Origin: Paenibacillus endoradicis
GTDB taxonomy: Bacteria > Bacillota > Bacilli > Paenibacillales > Paenibacillaceae
Assembly: GCF_024721975.1 (NCBI RefSeq)
Contig: NZ_JANQBB010000001.1
Location: 744,001 to 808,000 of the forward strand
DNA length: 64,000 nucleotides
Direction: 5' to 3'
The translations under genes and the position numbers were made by a program. Below the pieces are notes generated by a model, which was not told where the DNA came from, searched no databases, and was given only the letters and a program-made list of their open reading frames with translations. Within the stretch, counting starts at the first letter, position 1; each line of letters opens with the position of its first letter. Below are positions 1 to 9,129 of the stretch, one piece after another.

Positions 1-435
1 CTTGGAGCTGTTATCGTACTAATTACGTCGCTTATCATCCGTAATCAACTGCTTAGCACATTGTCGAATCGGATTTGTTTAGCGATAGCTATTATCATTC
101 CTATTGTTTTGCTACCACTGTATCACGGAGTAACAAACGGCAGATTAGATCAAGAAGGAGCATATCAAGCAAGTGGATTATTAGCATTCTCGATACTTGG
201 ATATGTATGGGAAAGAGAGAAAGTTAATTTCAGCATATCAAAGTCATGGGTACAAAAAGTAATAGCTTGCGTTATCGGTTTAATAGGTATAATCCTAATT
301 AAAGAAGGATTTAAGTTGTTTTTACCGGAGGAAGCTATTGCTGATTTTTTTAGATACGGAATGATTGGGTTATGGACAATAGCAATAGCACCGAGGGTAT
401 TCGTGAAATTACGCTTAGCAGCTACAAATCGGTAG
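1..435 (+). CDS. C-terminal part of a membrane protein, possibly PAP2-family phosphatase
   Basis: The frame is open from base 1, so this is the 3' part of a gene starting upstream of the window; the TTG at 61 is only an internal codon. The visible 144 residues hold four hydrophobic stretches (near residues 2-14, 24-40, 86-106 and 117-130) separated by short polar loops, and end in a basic tail. The final segment, with GLWTIAIAP, resembles the C-terminal extension of some Bacillales PAP2-type lipid phosphatases. The catalytic motifs of that family would lie upstream and cannot be seen, so the family is inference. A strong terminator follows. Confidence 0.45.
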   Translation, partial: LGAVIVLITSLIIRNQLLSTLSNRICLAIAIIIPIVLLPLYHGVTNGRLDQEGAYQASGLLAFSILGYVWEREKVNFSISKSWVQKVIACVIGLIGIILIKEGFKLFLPEEAIADFFRYGMIGLWTIAIAPRVFVKLRLAATNR

Positions 436-476
436 GTTCACACTTTCCTTGGAGAAACTTAATATGAAGAACGATG

Positions 477-537
477 AAATCGTTCGTTTAGTAATGGCTA
501 GGTGGAACAGCCATTGTACTAAACGGCGATTTTTTTT
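477..537 (+). terminator. Rho-independent terminator
   Basis: A long inverted repeat (left arm near 485-499, right arm near 509-525, with outer flanks AAATCG and CGATTT also pairing) is followed by eight T residues at 530-537. It closes the partial gene at 1-435 and isolates the two-component operon that follows. Confidence 0.85.
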
Positions 538-637
538 GTAAATTACAACCTCTCTTAAAAATGGTTGACGCCCCCATATGTACCCGTTATGTTATTAAAG
601 GATATAGTTTGCAAAGATTGACAAGGGGGCACTCATT

Positions 638-2380
638 GTGAAATTGATCAGAAATCCGTGGAAGAAGACCGCTCTCAATCGGTTAATTCTGTCGTTTATT
701 TGTATTTTATTGCCGCTGTATACGTTGGCAATTGTCATCTATAACTGGGGAATCGGTACTTTGCAGACCGAAATATCCAATTCGATGACCTCGCAAGTAT
801 CGCAATATTTCGTTGGATTGGAGAATGAGTTCAGTCGCATACAATCTCTGCAACTCGATTATTTAAGTGACACCAATTTGAATGCGCTTGCAGCTATTCC
901 GGAATCCTTGAACTCTATTGAGAAGATGCAAAAAATATTAAGCCTACAGCAGCGTCTCAACGCCATACGTAACAGTAGCGCGTATATCAAGGAAGTCTAT
1001 ACCTACATTCCCGCTATTCAGAAAACGATATCCGCGTTAAGCGTATCCGATTTTGACAGCGAAATTTATGGTGAGCTCATGAACCTTCAAAGTTTGGACG
1101 AGGTTCAGGTCGTTAATTTCCGCGGTAACATGTATATGGTTGTAGCTTTTCCATATCTGCTGCCGACGAGCAATCGGGAGCCGATCTATATCGTTGCCAT
1201 CGAGTTGTCAATGGATAAGCTGCAACAGGCGCTGCAAGGCATGCGCAATATACCGGAAGAAGGGTTGATCTTCAGCAGTCCGCAATTTACTGAGGTCACT
1301 AATCCGGATGCCGAACTGAATGACAAAATCGTACAACAATTGATCGAAGGGCGGGGCACGGGACAAGATGAAGCTGCTCGGATCCTTAACATTGACAGCC
1401 AGCGGTATTTGACGGTCCACACGACATCACGTTTTTTTGGCGCCTTATTGATCAAGTATGTGCCGGAAAGCGCTGTATTCCAGCCGCTTGAGAAGTTTAG
1501 AAACTGGTTTCTTTGGTTTGCGGCGGTCTCTTTGACTATTACGCTAATATATTCGTTATATTTATATCAATATATTCATAAACCACTTAACCGGCTGGTC
1601 AGGGCATTCCGAAAAGTAGAGCTGGGTGATGTCAGCGTTCAGATCCATCATGAAAGCAGAGATGAATTCCAGTATATTTATACAAGATTTAATGCGATGC
1701 TCGATAATTTGAAATCTTTAATCGATCAAGTATACAAGCAGCAAATACTGACCCAAAGGGCGGAGCTGAAGCAGCTGCAATCCCAGATTAATCCCCATTT
1801 CCTGTATAACAGTTTCTTTATTCTGAATACGATGACCCGTCTCCGAGATTATGATCAGGTAGAGCGATTCGCGAATCAGCTGGGGGAATATTTTCAATTC
1901 GTAACTCGCAATCAGTCGGACGAGGTACCATTGGCCAAAGAAATGCAGCACGCGAAAGTCTATGCGGAGATACAAGAGATGCGCTTCGTCAATCGAGTGT
2001 CCGTCTCATTCGATGAATTACCGGAAAACGGAGGGCATGTGATGGTGCCGAGGCTGATATTGCAGCCACTCATAGAGAATGCCTTTGAACATGGTCTCGA
2101 GAAGAAATCCAAGGATGGCCAATTGGACGTTCGATTCGAACTAGAAGGACGTATTCTTCGTCTTATAGTGGAAGATAATGGCGAGTGGATTGACGACGAA
2201 GGGATCGCTAGAATGAATGAAAGTTTGAAGACATTGGAAAACGAGGAAAAAACCGCATTAATTAATATTCACCACCGGATACGACTGAAATTCGGAAACG
2301 ACAGCGGGTTAGCTTTGACCCGTAGCGAATGGGGTGGAGTACAGGCTACGATCACAATCGAAATACAAGAAGGAGGATGA
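638..2380 (+). CDS. Sensor histidine kinase, YesM type (sugar-responsive)
   Basis: Membrane sensor kinase of 580 residues with a GTG start preceded by AAGGGGG. Order of parts: cytoplasmic basic N-terminus; membrane segment near 15-36; extracellular sensor region of about 250 residues; second membrane segment near 287-312; HAMP linker; His_kinase region with QINPHFLYN, the His near residue 386 being the expected phosphoacceptor; and an ATPase domain with the N-box (LILQPLIENAFEHG, near 473) and a DNG box (near 511). This is the family that pairs with AraC-type response regulators next to oligosaccharide ABC transporters. It overlaps the downstream regulator or abuts it closely. Expected role, by context: sensing xylo-oligosaccharides, directly or through the binding protein. 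Confidence 0.93.
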   Translation: MKLIRNPWKKTALNRLILSFICILLPLYTLAIVIYNWGIGTLQTEISNSMTSQVSQYFVGLENEFSRIQSLQLDYLSDTNLNALAAIPESLNSIEKMQKILSLQQRLNAIRNSSAYIKEVYTYIPAIQKTISALSVSDFDSEIYGELMNLQSLDEVQVVNFRGNMYMVVAFPYLLPTSNREPIYIVAIELSMDKLQQALQGMRNIPEEGLIFSSPQFTEVTNPDAELNDKIVQQLIEGRGTGQDEAARILNIDSQRYLTVHTTSRFFGALLIKYVPESAVFQPLEKFRNWFLWFAAVSLTITLIYSLYLYQYIHKPLNRLVRAFRKVELGDVSVQIHHESRDEFQYIYTRFNAMLDNLKSLIDQVYKQQILTQRAELKQLQSQINPHFLYNSFFILNTMTRLRDYDQVERFANQLGEYFQFVTRNQSDEVPLAKEMQHAKVYAEIQEMRFVNRVSVSFDELPENGGHVMVPRLILQPLIENAFEHGLEKKSKDGQLDVRFELEGRILRLIVEDNGEWIDDEGIARMNESLKTLENEEKTALINIHHRIRLKFGNDSGLALTRSEWGGVQATITIEIQEGG

Positions 2381-2385
2381 ATTAT

Positions 2386-4062
2386 TTGTATCGACTACTA
2401 GTTGTAGATGACGAAGCGATTATTGCAGACGGATTGGCGGAAGTGATGCAGGGAGTGTCGGAGTTGGAGCTAGACGTGTATAAAGCTTATTCGGGGGTAG
2501 ATGCACTCAAACTATTCGATCACACAAGATTTGACATTGTACTCACCGATATTCGGATGCCAGAAATGGACGGCTTGCAATTATTGGAGGAAATTAGGAC
2601 ATTGTGGCCAAGATGCCGCGTAATCTTCCTGACGGGCTACAATGAGTTCTCGTATGTCTATACCGCGATTCAGCACGAGTATGTCAACTATCTACTGAAA
2701 ACCGAAGGTTATGATAAAGTTATTCAGACCGTCTCTCAATCAGTAGCGGATATTGAGGCTGAATGGCACGCCGAGGCATTGCTTGAGCAAGCCAAGGAAC
2801 AGTCTGAGAAAGCGAAGGAGTTAATGCGTAAGGAGTTTTTATACGGGGTGTTGAGAGGGCGCATCAATTCCGGGGAGGTCAACTCCGAACAGTTCACTGT
2901 GCTGGACGTTCCGTTACGTGCGGAAGAAAGCGTGCTGCTTCTGCTCGGCAGAGTTAACCGGTCAAACGATGGCGCTACCTATTCCGATAAGGTCAATCAG
3001 CTCATCCGCATTCGAACCGTCGCTTGTTCTTATTTGGCCTCTCATGCGGAGATCGTAGATTTTGTCCTGGAACAAGATGAAGTTGTTTGGCTGCTTCAAC
3101 CGCTGAAGGCATCTGAAGAGCGATCATCTGAGAACGGGCAGCATGCCTGGTCCAAGCTGTTAAAGTTCCTTAAAGGTAGTCTGGAGCTGGTACAAGCAGC
3201 ATGTAAGGAGTCGGCGGATGCGGAGTTATCACTGGTGTTGGACGACAGTCCGATGGCATGGTCGGACGCGGCGGAAAGGTTCGCTCAAGTCCATATGCTG
3301 ATGAACTATCGGATCGGCCGCTCGCATGGATTACTTTTAGACAAACAGGCGGCTAGAGGTGATCAAGATACGGAAAGTCAGAAACTAAACCGACTGAGAG
3401 TTCGGCCCGCTATGCTCGACTTGCTTGCCGAAAGGTTAGAGCATGGCCAAAAGGACGAGTTTTTCAAAATATTGAGCGAGGCCACGGCTGCACTACGTGA
3501 TCTAAATACGATGCACCAAGTACAAGCCCAAGAAGTATACTACGCCATTGCACTAATTATGTTTTCATATACGAATCGTTGGCAGCTATCAAGTGAAGCG
3601 AATGCCACCATCGGTCTACACAAGTTGATGCGGCCGGATGAACATGAATCTTGGCCGGCAGCGATTGATTATCTGAACAAAGTCGGTAACGTGCTGTTTC
3701 AATTGCAAGACCAAGAGGAAGAACGGAAAGCGAGCGGAGTCGTCTCATTGATTCAGAAGCATATTCAGACTCATCTGAATAATCCCGATGAAATTACGCT
3801 TGTCAGGTTGGCGAATTTGGTATATTTCAATCCTTCTTATTTGTCGAGGCTCTTCAAGCAGGTGGCTGGCATGAATTTGTCTGAGTACGTTGCAGAAGCA
3901 CGATTGACGAGGGCAAAACGATTGTTAGAGGATCCGAATTTGAAAATTCAGGAGGTTGCTGATCGTCTCGGGTACGGTACAGCAACAAATTTTACGCGCT
4001 CGTTCCGAAAAGCGGTAAATATGACCCCGCAAGAATATCGGCTTTGGCTAGCTAACCGATAA
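2386..4062 (+). CDS. AraC-type response regulator, YesN type
   Basis: Two-domain regulator: N-terminal receiver domain with the acidic pair in VVDDE and the phosphoacceptor Asp near residue 55 (LTDIRMPEMDG), a central region of about 330 residues, and a C-terminal AraC helix-turn-helix domain (last 100 residues, with FNPSYLSRLFK and the second helix-turn-helix ending in MTPQEYR). I place the start at TTG 2386: AAGGAGG at 2370-2376 lies 9 nt before it, and the resulting MYRLLVVDDE matches the usual N-terminus of this family. The ATG at 2377 touches the Shine-Dalgarno and upstream starts run through the kinase gene. It should be phosphorylated by the adjacent kinase and activate the transporter operon. 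Confidence 0.9.
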   Translation: MYRLLVVDDEAIIADGLAEVMQGVSELELDVYKAYSGVDALKLFDHTRFDIVLTDIRMPEMDGLQLLEEIRTLWPRCRVIFLTGYNEFSYVYTAIQHEYVNYLLKTEGYDKVIQTVSQSVADIEAEWHAEALLEQAKEQSEKAKELMRKEFLYGVLRGRINSGEVNSEQFTVLDVPLRAEESVLLLLGRVNRSNDGATYSDKVNQLIRIRTVACSYLASHAEIVDFVLEQDEVVWLLQPLKASEERSSENGQHAWSKLLKFLKGSLELVQAACKESADAELSLVLDDSPMAWSDAAERFAQVHMLMNYRIGRSHGLLLDKQAARGDQDTESQKLNRLRVRPAMLDLLAERLEHGQKDEFFKILSEATAALRDLNTMHQVQAQEVYYAIALIMFSYTNRWQLSSEANATIGLHKLMRPDEHESWPAAIDYLNKVGNVLFQLQDQEEERKASGVVSLIQKHIQTHLNNPDEITLVRLANLVYFNPSYLSRLFKQVAGMNLSEYVAEARLTRAKRLLEDPNLKIQEVADRLGYGTATNFTRSFRKAVNMTPQEYRLWLANR

Positions 4063-4216
4063 AACCTTGATTGGAGTTCGAAAAAATGAATGCGCTTGCA
4101 ATTGGGTCAACTCATGATCAGAATGTCAAGTATTGAATATTGTCGCTCCCTGTGGTGAAGCGCTATCATTTGTAATAGGGAACATGTTTAACTCATTAAA
4201 GGGAGGGGCAACAAAT

Positions 4217-5878
4217 ATGAAAAAAAGAACAAAGGCAACGGCTTTACTTACCATGGTTGGAATGCTTGTCTTATCGGCGTGCGGTTCCAATAATACCGGA
4301 AACAACAATACTCCGGCTCCGGAAAATCAGCCAGGTGCTTCCGCTGCACCGTCGGTCGATATAGCGGCCAAGTACGATCCGCCGCTAGACATTACGGCAT
4401 GGCGCTATACAGAATCTACTTACAAGTATGAGAATGGAGACAGCATTGAGGATAATATTTACACCAAGGCGTACTTGAACGATTTGGGCATCAATTTGAA
4501 ATATACATGGACGGTTCCGATCGAGCAATTCGAACAGAAAATGAATGTAACGATTGCTTCTGGCGACTTGCCGGACGTAATGTGGCTGACGAATAAGCAA
4601 CTGACAGATTTGGCTGACAACGACATGTTATATGATTTGACAGACGTTTATGAGCAATACGCAAGCCCGCTTGCTAAGGAAATACTGCAGCAGGATCAGA
4701 AGGCATTCGATACAGCGAAAATCAACGATCGTTTGATGGCCATTCCGAAAACGGCATCTGCGGTAGACGGTTTGCAAATTCTCCATATTCGAACAGATTG
4801 GCTAGAGAAGTTGAAGCTGCCTGAACCTAAGACAATGCAAGATTTGGTGGACATCGCCAGAGCATTTGTCACGCAAGATCCTGATGGCAACAACAAAGCA
4901 GATACGATTGGTATCGGCTTCACGAAATCGTTTTTGACGGATAATCATTTTGGTGCAGCAGGCTACTTCGCAGGCTTCCATGCTTATACTCAAAAGTGGG
5001 TGAAGGATGATTCTGGAAATCTGGTATATGGCAGCGTTCAACCACAAGTTAGAGAAGGCTTACAATTGCTGCAAGATATGTATAAGGAAGGTCTGTTGGA
5101 TCAGGAATTCGGCGTTAAGGATCGCGCCAAAGTGACCGAGTCTGTCGTTAGCGGTAAGCTTGGTATGTTTTATGGCGGAATGTCCTCTCCGGGAGCTGTT
5201 ATTCAGGACAACGCAACGAACGATCCGAATGCGGAGTGGAAGGCATTCACGATCGTATCCGCAGATGAAGTGAAAGCGACACCGATGGGTAAAGTGCCAG
5301 TACAGCTTTACTACGCGGTTAGCAAGAAGAGTAAGAATCCAGAAGCGATTATCAAAATGCTCAATTTCAGTATGGAAGGCTTCGCTCCTGATGCGCCAGC
5401 CGATACGGGCTTTGGCATAAGTGCAAGCGGCATTCCGGTATATCTTTATAACTTCATTGGACCAGAGCCGGCGATGAAGAACCTGAACGCTCACCGCAAC
5501 GTCTTGAAAGCTTTAGAAGCGAATGATTCGTCGAGCTTGACGACGGAAGAGAAATCTTACTACGACAGAATCGTAGATCATCGCTCCGGCAATCGCGCGG
5601 AGTGGGGACAAGAGCGCATCTTCGGAACGCCGAGTAGTTTCGACGTCATCGATCAGTATGTACTAGAAGATAATTACTTACTCGATGGTTATTATGGTGG
5701 TTCGACGCCTACGATGGTTGAGAAGATGGCTTCTCTCCAACAGATGGAGGAAGAAGTATTCACCAAAGTTATTATGGGACAATCAATCGATATATTCGAT
5801 AAGTTTGTAGAAGACTGGAATAAACTTGGTGGAGAGCTAATTACAAAAGAAGTCAACGAATGGGCTGCCAAGCAGTAA
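4217..5878 (+). CDS. Extracellular oligosaccharide-binding lipoprotein (LipO/LplA type)
   Basis: Substrate-binding lipoprotein of an ABC transporter, 553 residues. The start is ATG 4217, behind GGGAGGGG at 4201-4208; it is followed by a short basic stretch, a hydrophobic signal and the lipobox LSACGS with the lipidated Cys at residue 22. A low-complexity N/P/A linker follows, then an extracellular solute-binding family 1 fold. The large size, W-rich opening and partner permeases match LipO-type proteins for complex oligosaccharides. The upstream region 4063-4216 carries no gene. A hairpin follows the stop, which fits higher expression of the binding protein than of the permeases. Substrate (xylo-oligosaccharide or aldouronate) is inferred from the xylanase at 7801. 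Confidence 0.9.
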   Translation: MKKRTKATALLTMVGMLVLSACGSNNTGNNNTPAPENQPGASAAPSVDIAAKYDPPLDITAWRYTESTYKYENGDSIEDNIYTKAYLNDLGINLKYTWTVPIEQFEQKMNVTIASGDLPDVMWLTNKQLTDLADNDMLYDLTDVYEQYASPLAKEILQQDQKAFDTAKINDRLMAIPKTASAVDGLQILHIRTDWLEKLKLPEPKTMQDLVDIARAFVTQDPDGNNKADTIGIGFTKSFLTDNHFGAAGYFAGFHAYTQKWVKDDSGNLVYGSVQPQVREGLQLLQDMYKEGLLDQEFGVKDRAKVTESVVSGKLGMFYGGMSSPGAVIQDNATNDPNAEWKAFTIVSADEVKATPMGKVPVQLYYAVSKKSKNPEAIIKMLNFSMEGFAPDAPADTGFGISASGIPVYLYNFIGPEPAMKNLNAHRNVLKALEANDSSSLTTEEKSYYDRIVDHRSGNRAEWGQERIFGTPSSFDVIDQYVLEDNYLLDGYYGGSTPTMVEKMASLQQMEEEVFTKVIMGQSIDIFDKFVEDWNKLGGELITKEVNEWAAKQ

Positions 5879-5911
5879 TATCGCTGCATCGATAATAATT
5901 ATAGATCATGC

Positions 5912-5949
5912 GATGGGGGAAGCGTTTAGCGGCTTTCCCCATCTTTATT
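5912..5949 (+). terminator. Intra-operon hairpin with short T-rich tail (attenuator)
   Basis: GATGGGG...AAGC pairs with GGCTTTCCCCATC around a small loop (5912-5943), then TTTATT. It sits between the binding-protein gene and the first permease, where partial termination or mRNA stabilisation commonly raises binding protein over permease. Confidence 0.7.
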
Positions 5950-5968
5950 CTGGATAGGAGGTGACGTC

Positions 5969-6868
5969 ATGTCCTGGAACAAGAAGCTACAGGAAATACC
6001 TTTTCACCTTATGTTAATTCCGGGGGTCGTCCTCACTATAATTTTCAGTTATGTACCGATTGCTGGTATCGTAATTGCCTTTCAGAAATTTCAGCCTGCG
6101 AAAGGTATTTTTAACTCGAAATGGATCGGATTCGATAACTTCGAGTATATGTTAAACATGCCGAATTTCACGAGCGTATTGTGGAATACGGTGTTTATCG
6201 CGATCATAAAAATTATAGCTGGTCTGATCGTGCCAATTGTCATAGCGCTTCTTCTTAATGAAGTGGCGAATGCTTTCTTTAAGCGGACGGTGCAGACGAT
6301 CATTTATTTTCCGCATTTCCTATCATGGGTCATTCTCGGCGGCATCGTCGTAGATATTCTGTCACCGTCGAGCGGCATCGTTAATCAATTCCTTGGCTAT
6401 TTCGGTATAAAGCCGATATTCTTCCTTGGAAACGAGAGTTGGTTCCCGTATACGCTTGTCATTTCAGATACATGGAAAAACTTCGGCTATGGTACGATCG
6501 TTTACTTGGCGGCATTGACCGCTATCAATCAACAATTGTACGAAGCTGCCGTCGTTGACGGAGCCAATCGTTGGCAACAGACGTGGCATGTTACACTGCC
6601 CGGTATGATGCCAATCATTACACTGATGACTGTACTTAGCTTGGGAGACGTGCTGAATGCTGGTTTCGAACAAGTGTTCAATTTATATAGTCCGATGGTC
6701 TACAGCACTGGTGATATTATTGATACCTTTGTCTATCGAATCGGTCTCATCGAAGCGCAGTACGGTGTTGCGACTGCGGTCGGTCTGTTTAAATCGATCA
6801 TTGCTTTCGTTTTGATCGTATGGTCGAACAAGCTTGCGAACAAATATGCCGGCTATCGGGTTTTCTAA
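5969..6868 (+). CDS. Sugar ABC transporter permease (LplB type)
   Basis: Integral membrane permease of 299 residues with six predicted membrane segments; ATG start preceded by AGGAGGTGA. The binding-protein-dependent transport signature (EAA loop) is seen as EAAVVDGANRWQQTWHVTLP near residues 190-210, the site that contacts the ATPase. It is the first of two permeases that form a heterodimeric channel with the product at 6881. No ATPase gene is in this operon, as usual for this family, which shares a genome-encoded MsmX-type ATPase (established for Bacillus; inference here). It opens the second half of the transporter operon after the hairpin at 5912. Confidence 0.92.
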   Translation: MSWNKKLQEIPFHLMLIPGVVLTIIFSYVPIAGIVIAFQKFQPAKGIFNSKWIGFDNFEYMLNMPNFTSVLWNTVFIAIIKIIAGLIVPIVIALLLNEVANAFFKRTVQTIIYFPHFLSWVILGGIVVDILSPSSGIVNQFLGYFGIKPIFFLGNESWFPYTLVISDTWKNFGYGTIVYLAALTAINQQLYEAAVVDGANRWQQTWHVTLPGMMPIITLMTVLSLGDVLNAGFEQVFNLYSPMVYSTGDIIDTFVYRIGLIEAQYGVATAVGLFKSIIAFVLIVWSNKLANKYAGYRVF

Positions 6869-6880
6869 GGGGGTATCATT

Positions 6881-7762
6881 ATGCATAAACTTTCGACCGG
6901 ACGCAAAGTATTCCTCGTTGTCAACTTTACCGTATTATTCCTTGCTGCCTTATTGTGCATCCTGCCGCTGATCAACGTATTGGCAATCTCTTTCAGTTCG
7001 AAAGCAGCGGCGTCGGGCGGTTACGTTAATTTTTGGCCGGTGGATTTTACAACGGCTTCTTATCAATACGCGCTCTCAAAGCCCGAATTTCTAGCCGGCT
7101 TTCTTGTCTCGCTCAAACGGGTTGCGCTTGGGTATAGTATCAACATCCTGCTGGCGATTCTGACAGCTTACCCGCTTGCCAAGGAAAGATCGACATTCAG
7201 CTACCGTCATATATACGCATGGTTCTTTATCGTTACTATGTTGTTCAGCGGCGGCTTGATTCCTACCTATATCACGATCAAGGAAGTTGGATTGTTAGAT
7301 TCAATCTGGGCGCTCGTACTTCCTGGCGCGGTACCGGTCTTTAGTGTCATTCTATTAATGAACTTCTTCCGCAATATGCCGAAGGAAATTGAAGAGGCGG
7401 CATTAATTGACGGAGCAGGCCAATGGCGCATTCTATGGTCAATCTTCTTACCGCTTTCGATTCCGGCAATTGCCACGATCTCGCTCTTCTCAGTAGTTGG
7501 ACATTGGAATGCCTGGTTTGATGGTTTGATCTATATGAATTCACAGGCGAATTATCCGCTACAAAGCTATTTGCAGACAATTATTATTACGCCAGAGCTT
7601 AATGCGGTGTCAAGCAATGAACTGTTAGATATGAGCGAGGTGTCTGACCGTACTTTCAAGGCAGCACAGGTGTTCTTAGCGTCGTTGCCTGTACTGGTCA
7701 TCTATCCTTTCCTACAGAAGTATTTCATGAAAGGTCTTGTTATGGGTAGCGTCAAAGGCTGA
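6881..7762 (+). CDS. Sugar ABC transporter permease (YtcP/LplC type)
   Basis: Second permease, 293 residues, starting at ATG 6881, 12 bases after the previous stop and behind GGGGG. Six membrane segments are visible, beginning with VFLVVNFTVLFLAALLCILP. The EAA loop reads EAALIDGAGQWRILWSIFLP (near residues 169-188). The long extracytoplasmic loop before the last membrane segment (near residues 230-260) is typical of YtcP-like proteins. It pairs with the permease at 5969 and receives substrate from the lipoprotein at 4217. Confidence 0.92.
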   Translation: MHKLSTGRKVFLVVNFTVLFLAALLCILPLINVLAISFSSKAAASGGYVNFWPVDFTTASYQYALSKPEFLAGFLVSLKRVALGYSINILLAILTAYPLAKERSTFSYRHIYAWFFIVTMLFSGGLIPTYITIKEVGLLDSIWALVLPGAVPVFSVILLMNFFRNMPKEIEEAALIDGAGQWRILWSIFLPLSIPAIATISLFSVVGHWNAWFDGLIYMNSQANYPLQSYLQTIIITPELNAVSSNELLDMSEVSDRTFKAAQVFLASLPVLVIYPFLQKYFMKGLVMGSVKG

Positions 7763-7800
7763 TCGAGGCATTCGAATGAATAGAGAGGGAGCTGAAAGTT

Positions 7801-8841
7801 ATGAAAAGGAATATCGGTTATGAACAAGTAGTCTCGGGTCAAAGTAACAGAGGAGAGATTCCGTCGCTGCATGAAGCGTTCGCCAAGGATTTTCCGATTG
7901 GTGCTGCAGTAAGTCCAGCAATTCTGGACTCTACGGGTTCGCTAATCGCCAGGCATTATAATAGCTTGACCGCCGAAAACGATATGAAGCCGATCGAACT
8001 TCAACCGGAGGAGAACGTCTTCACTTTCGAAAAGGCGGACCAAATCGTTCGATTCGCGAAAGAGCATAATATGCGTCTTCGTGGTCATACATTGGTGTGG
8101 CATAATCAAACGCCAGATTGGATGTTTGAAGGGCAAAACGGAGAACCTGCCGATCGGGAGCTATTGCTTGCTCGTATGAAGTTGCATATTGATACTGTCG
8201 TTGGGAGGTATCGCGGGGATGTCTACTGCTGGGACGTCGTGAACGAGGCGATTCAGGACAAAGAAGAGAATTTGCTTCGTCAAAGTCGCTGGCTCGAATT
8301 GGCAGGAGAAGAATATATACAGAAAGCTTTTGAATACGCGCATGCAGCGGATCCAAACGCATTGTTGTTCTATAACGATTACCACGAGACGGTTCCTACT
8401 AAGAGAGAAAAAATTTACAAGCTCGTGAAGGATCTTCTGGATCGCGGTACGCCGATTCATGGAATTGGCCTCCAGGCGCACTGGAATATTTACGAGCCGT
8501 CGATCGAGGATATACGAATCGCTATTGAAAGATATGCATCATTGGGCTTGCAATTGCACATTACGGAGCTTGATCTTCCGATGTTCGGTAATGATGATAA
8601 GCGTAGAGAGGTAATGACACCAACCGAAGAAATGATCGAGAAGCAGGCCAAGCAGTACGAGCAAATTTTCGAACTGTTCCGGTCGTATAAAGATGTGATT
8701 ACGAATGTGACGTTCTGGGGAGCCGCGGACGATTATACTTGGCTCGATTATTTTCCAGGGAAAGAACGCAAAACATGGCCGTTTTTGTTCAACGACCAGC
8801 ATGAGCCGAAGCCGTGCTTTTGGGGAGTAGTAGCCAAATAA
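7801..8841 (+). CDS. xynA: Endo-1,4-beta-xylanase, GH10, cytoplasmic
   Basis: Glycoside hydrolase family 10 enzyme of 346 residues, covering just the catalytic TIM barrel with no signal peptide and no carbohydrate-binding module, so it should act in the cytoplasm on imported xylo-oligosaccharides or aldouronates. Acid/base Glu149 lies in WDVVNEAIQD and nucleophile Glu256 in LHITELDLP; TLVWHNQTPDWMF is the conserved barrel strand with the substrate-binding His. The arrangement resembles the aldouronate utilisation cluster described in Paenibacillus sp. JDR-2 (transporter plus XynA2), but the alpha-glucuronidase and beta-xylosidase of that cluster are not here. It is the last gene before a perfect terminator. 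Confidence 0.95.
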   Translation: MKRNIGYEQVVSGQSNRGEIPSLHEAFAKDFPIGAAVSPAILDSTGSLIARHYNSLTAENDMKPIELQPEENVFTFEKADQIVRFAKEHNMRLRGHTLVWHNQTPDWMFEGQNGEPADRELLLARMKLHIDTVVGRYRGDVYCWDVVNEAIQDKEENLLRQSRWLELAGEEYIQKAFEYAHAADPNALLFYNDYHETVPTKREKIYKLVKDLLDRGTPIHGIGLQAHWNIYEPSIEDIRIAIERYASLGLQLHITELDLPMFGNDDKRREVMTPTEEMIEKQAKQYEQIFELFRSYKDVITNVTFWGAADDYTWLDYFPGKERKTWPFLFNDQHEPKPCFWGVVAK

Positions 8842-8882
8842 CTAAGTGGAGAACTGTATTTCAATGTTTCTCTTCATAGGTA

Positions 8883-8920
8883 GGACGAGGGAGTGACCAA
8901 GGTCACTCCCTCGTCCTTTT
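8883..8920 (+). terminator. Strong Rho-independent terminator of the xylan operon
   Basis: A perfect 16-bp inverted repeat (8883-8898 and 8901-8916) with a two-base loop is followed by TTTT. No mismatch is present in the stem. Confidence 0.85.
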
Positions 8921-9129
8921 CGCAAACAAATCTATAACATGAAGATATAACAGATGACTTCTAGAATAGGCATAGGGTACTTAGAACGTAGAAAAGGAGT
9001 TAACCAGAAGGTCACTAATGTAAATGACAAAGGGTATTGTTGAGCTTAGAGGTATCGTCGTTTCTAAGTTCGGTAGGTAGATAGCGTATAAAGTAAAGTG
9101 GAGAAAACAAGTTAGCATACTATTGTTTA
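8921..9129. other. Gene-free stretch with a possible decayed ORF
   Basis: No convincing gene. An 18-codon frame at 9024-9080 (MTKGIVELRGIVVSKFGR) looks like the beginning of a Cro-like helix-turn-helix protein but stops at once and lacks a ribosome binding site. The preceding frame from 8956 is also short. It may be a gene remnant or chance. Confidence 0.3.

Noticed and set aside
4153..4168. Catabolite-response element upstream of the binding-protein gene
   Set aside because: TGAAGCGCTATCA is one base short of the cre consensus and does not align well on either strand; not reported as a site.
5060..5494. 144-codon minus-strand frame inside the binding-protein gene
   Set aside because: Lies wholly antisense to a well-supported lipoprotein gene and has no ribosome binding site or recognisable domain.
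8021..8481. Minus-strand frames of over 100 codons inside the xylanase gene
   Set aside because: Antisense shadows of a strongly conserved GH10 frame with both catalytic Glu residues.
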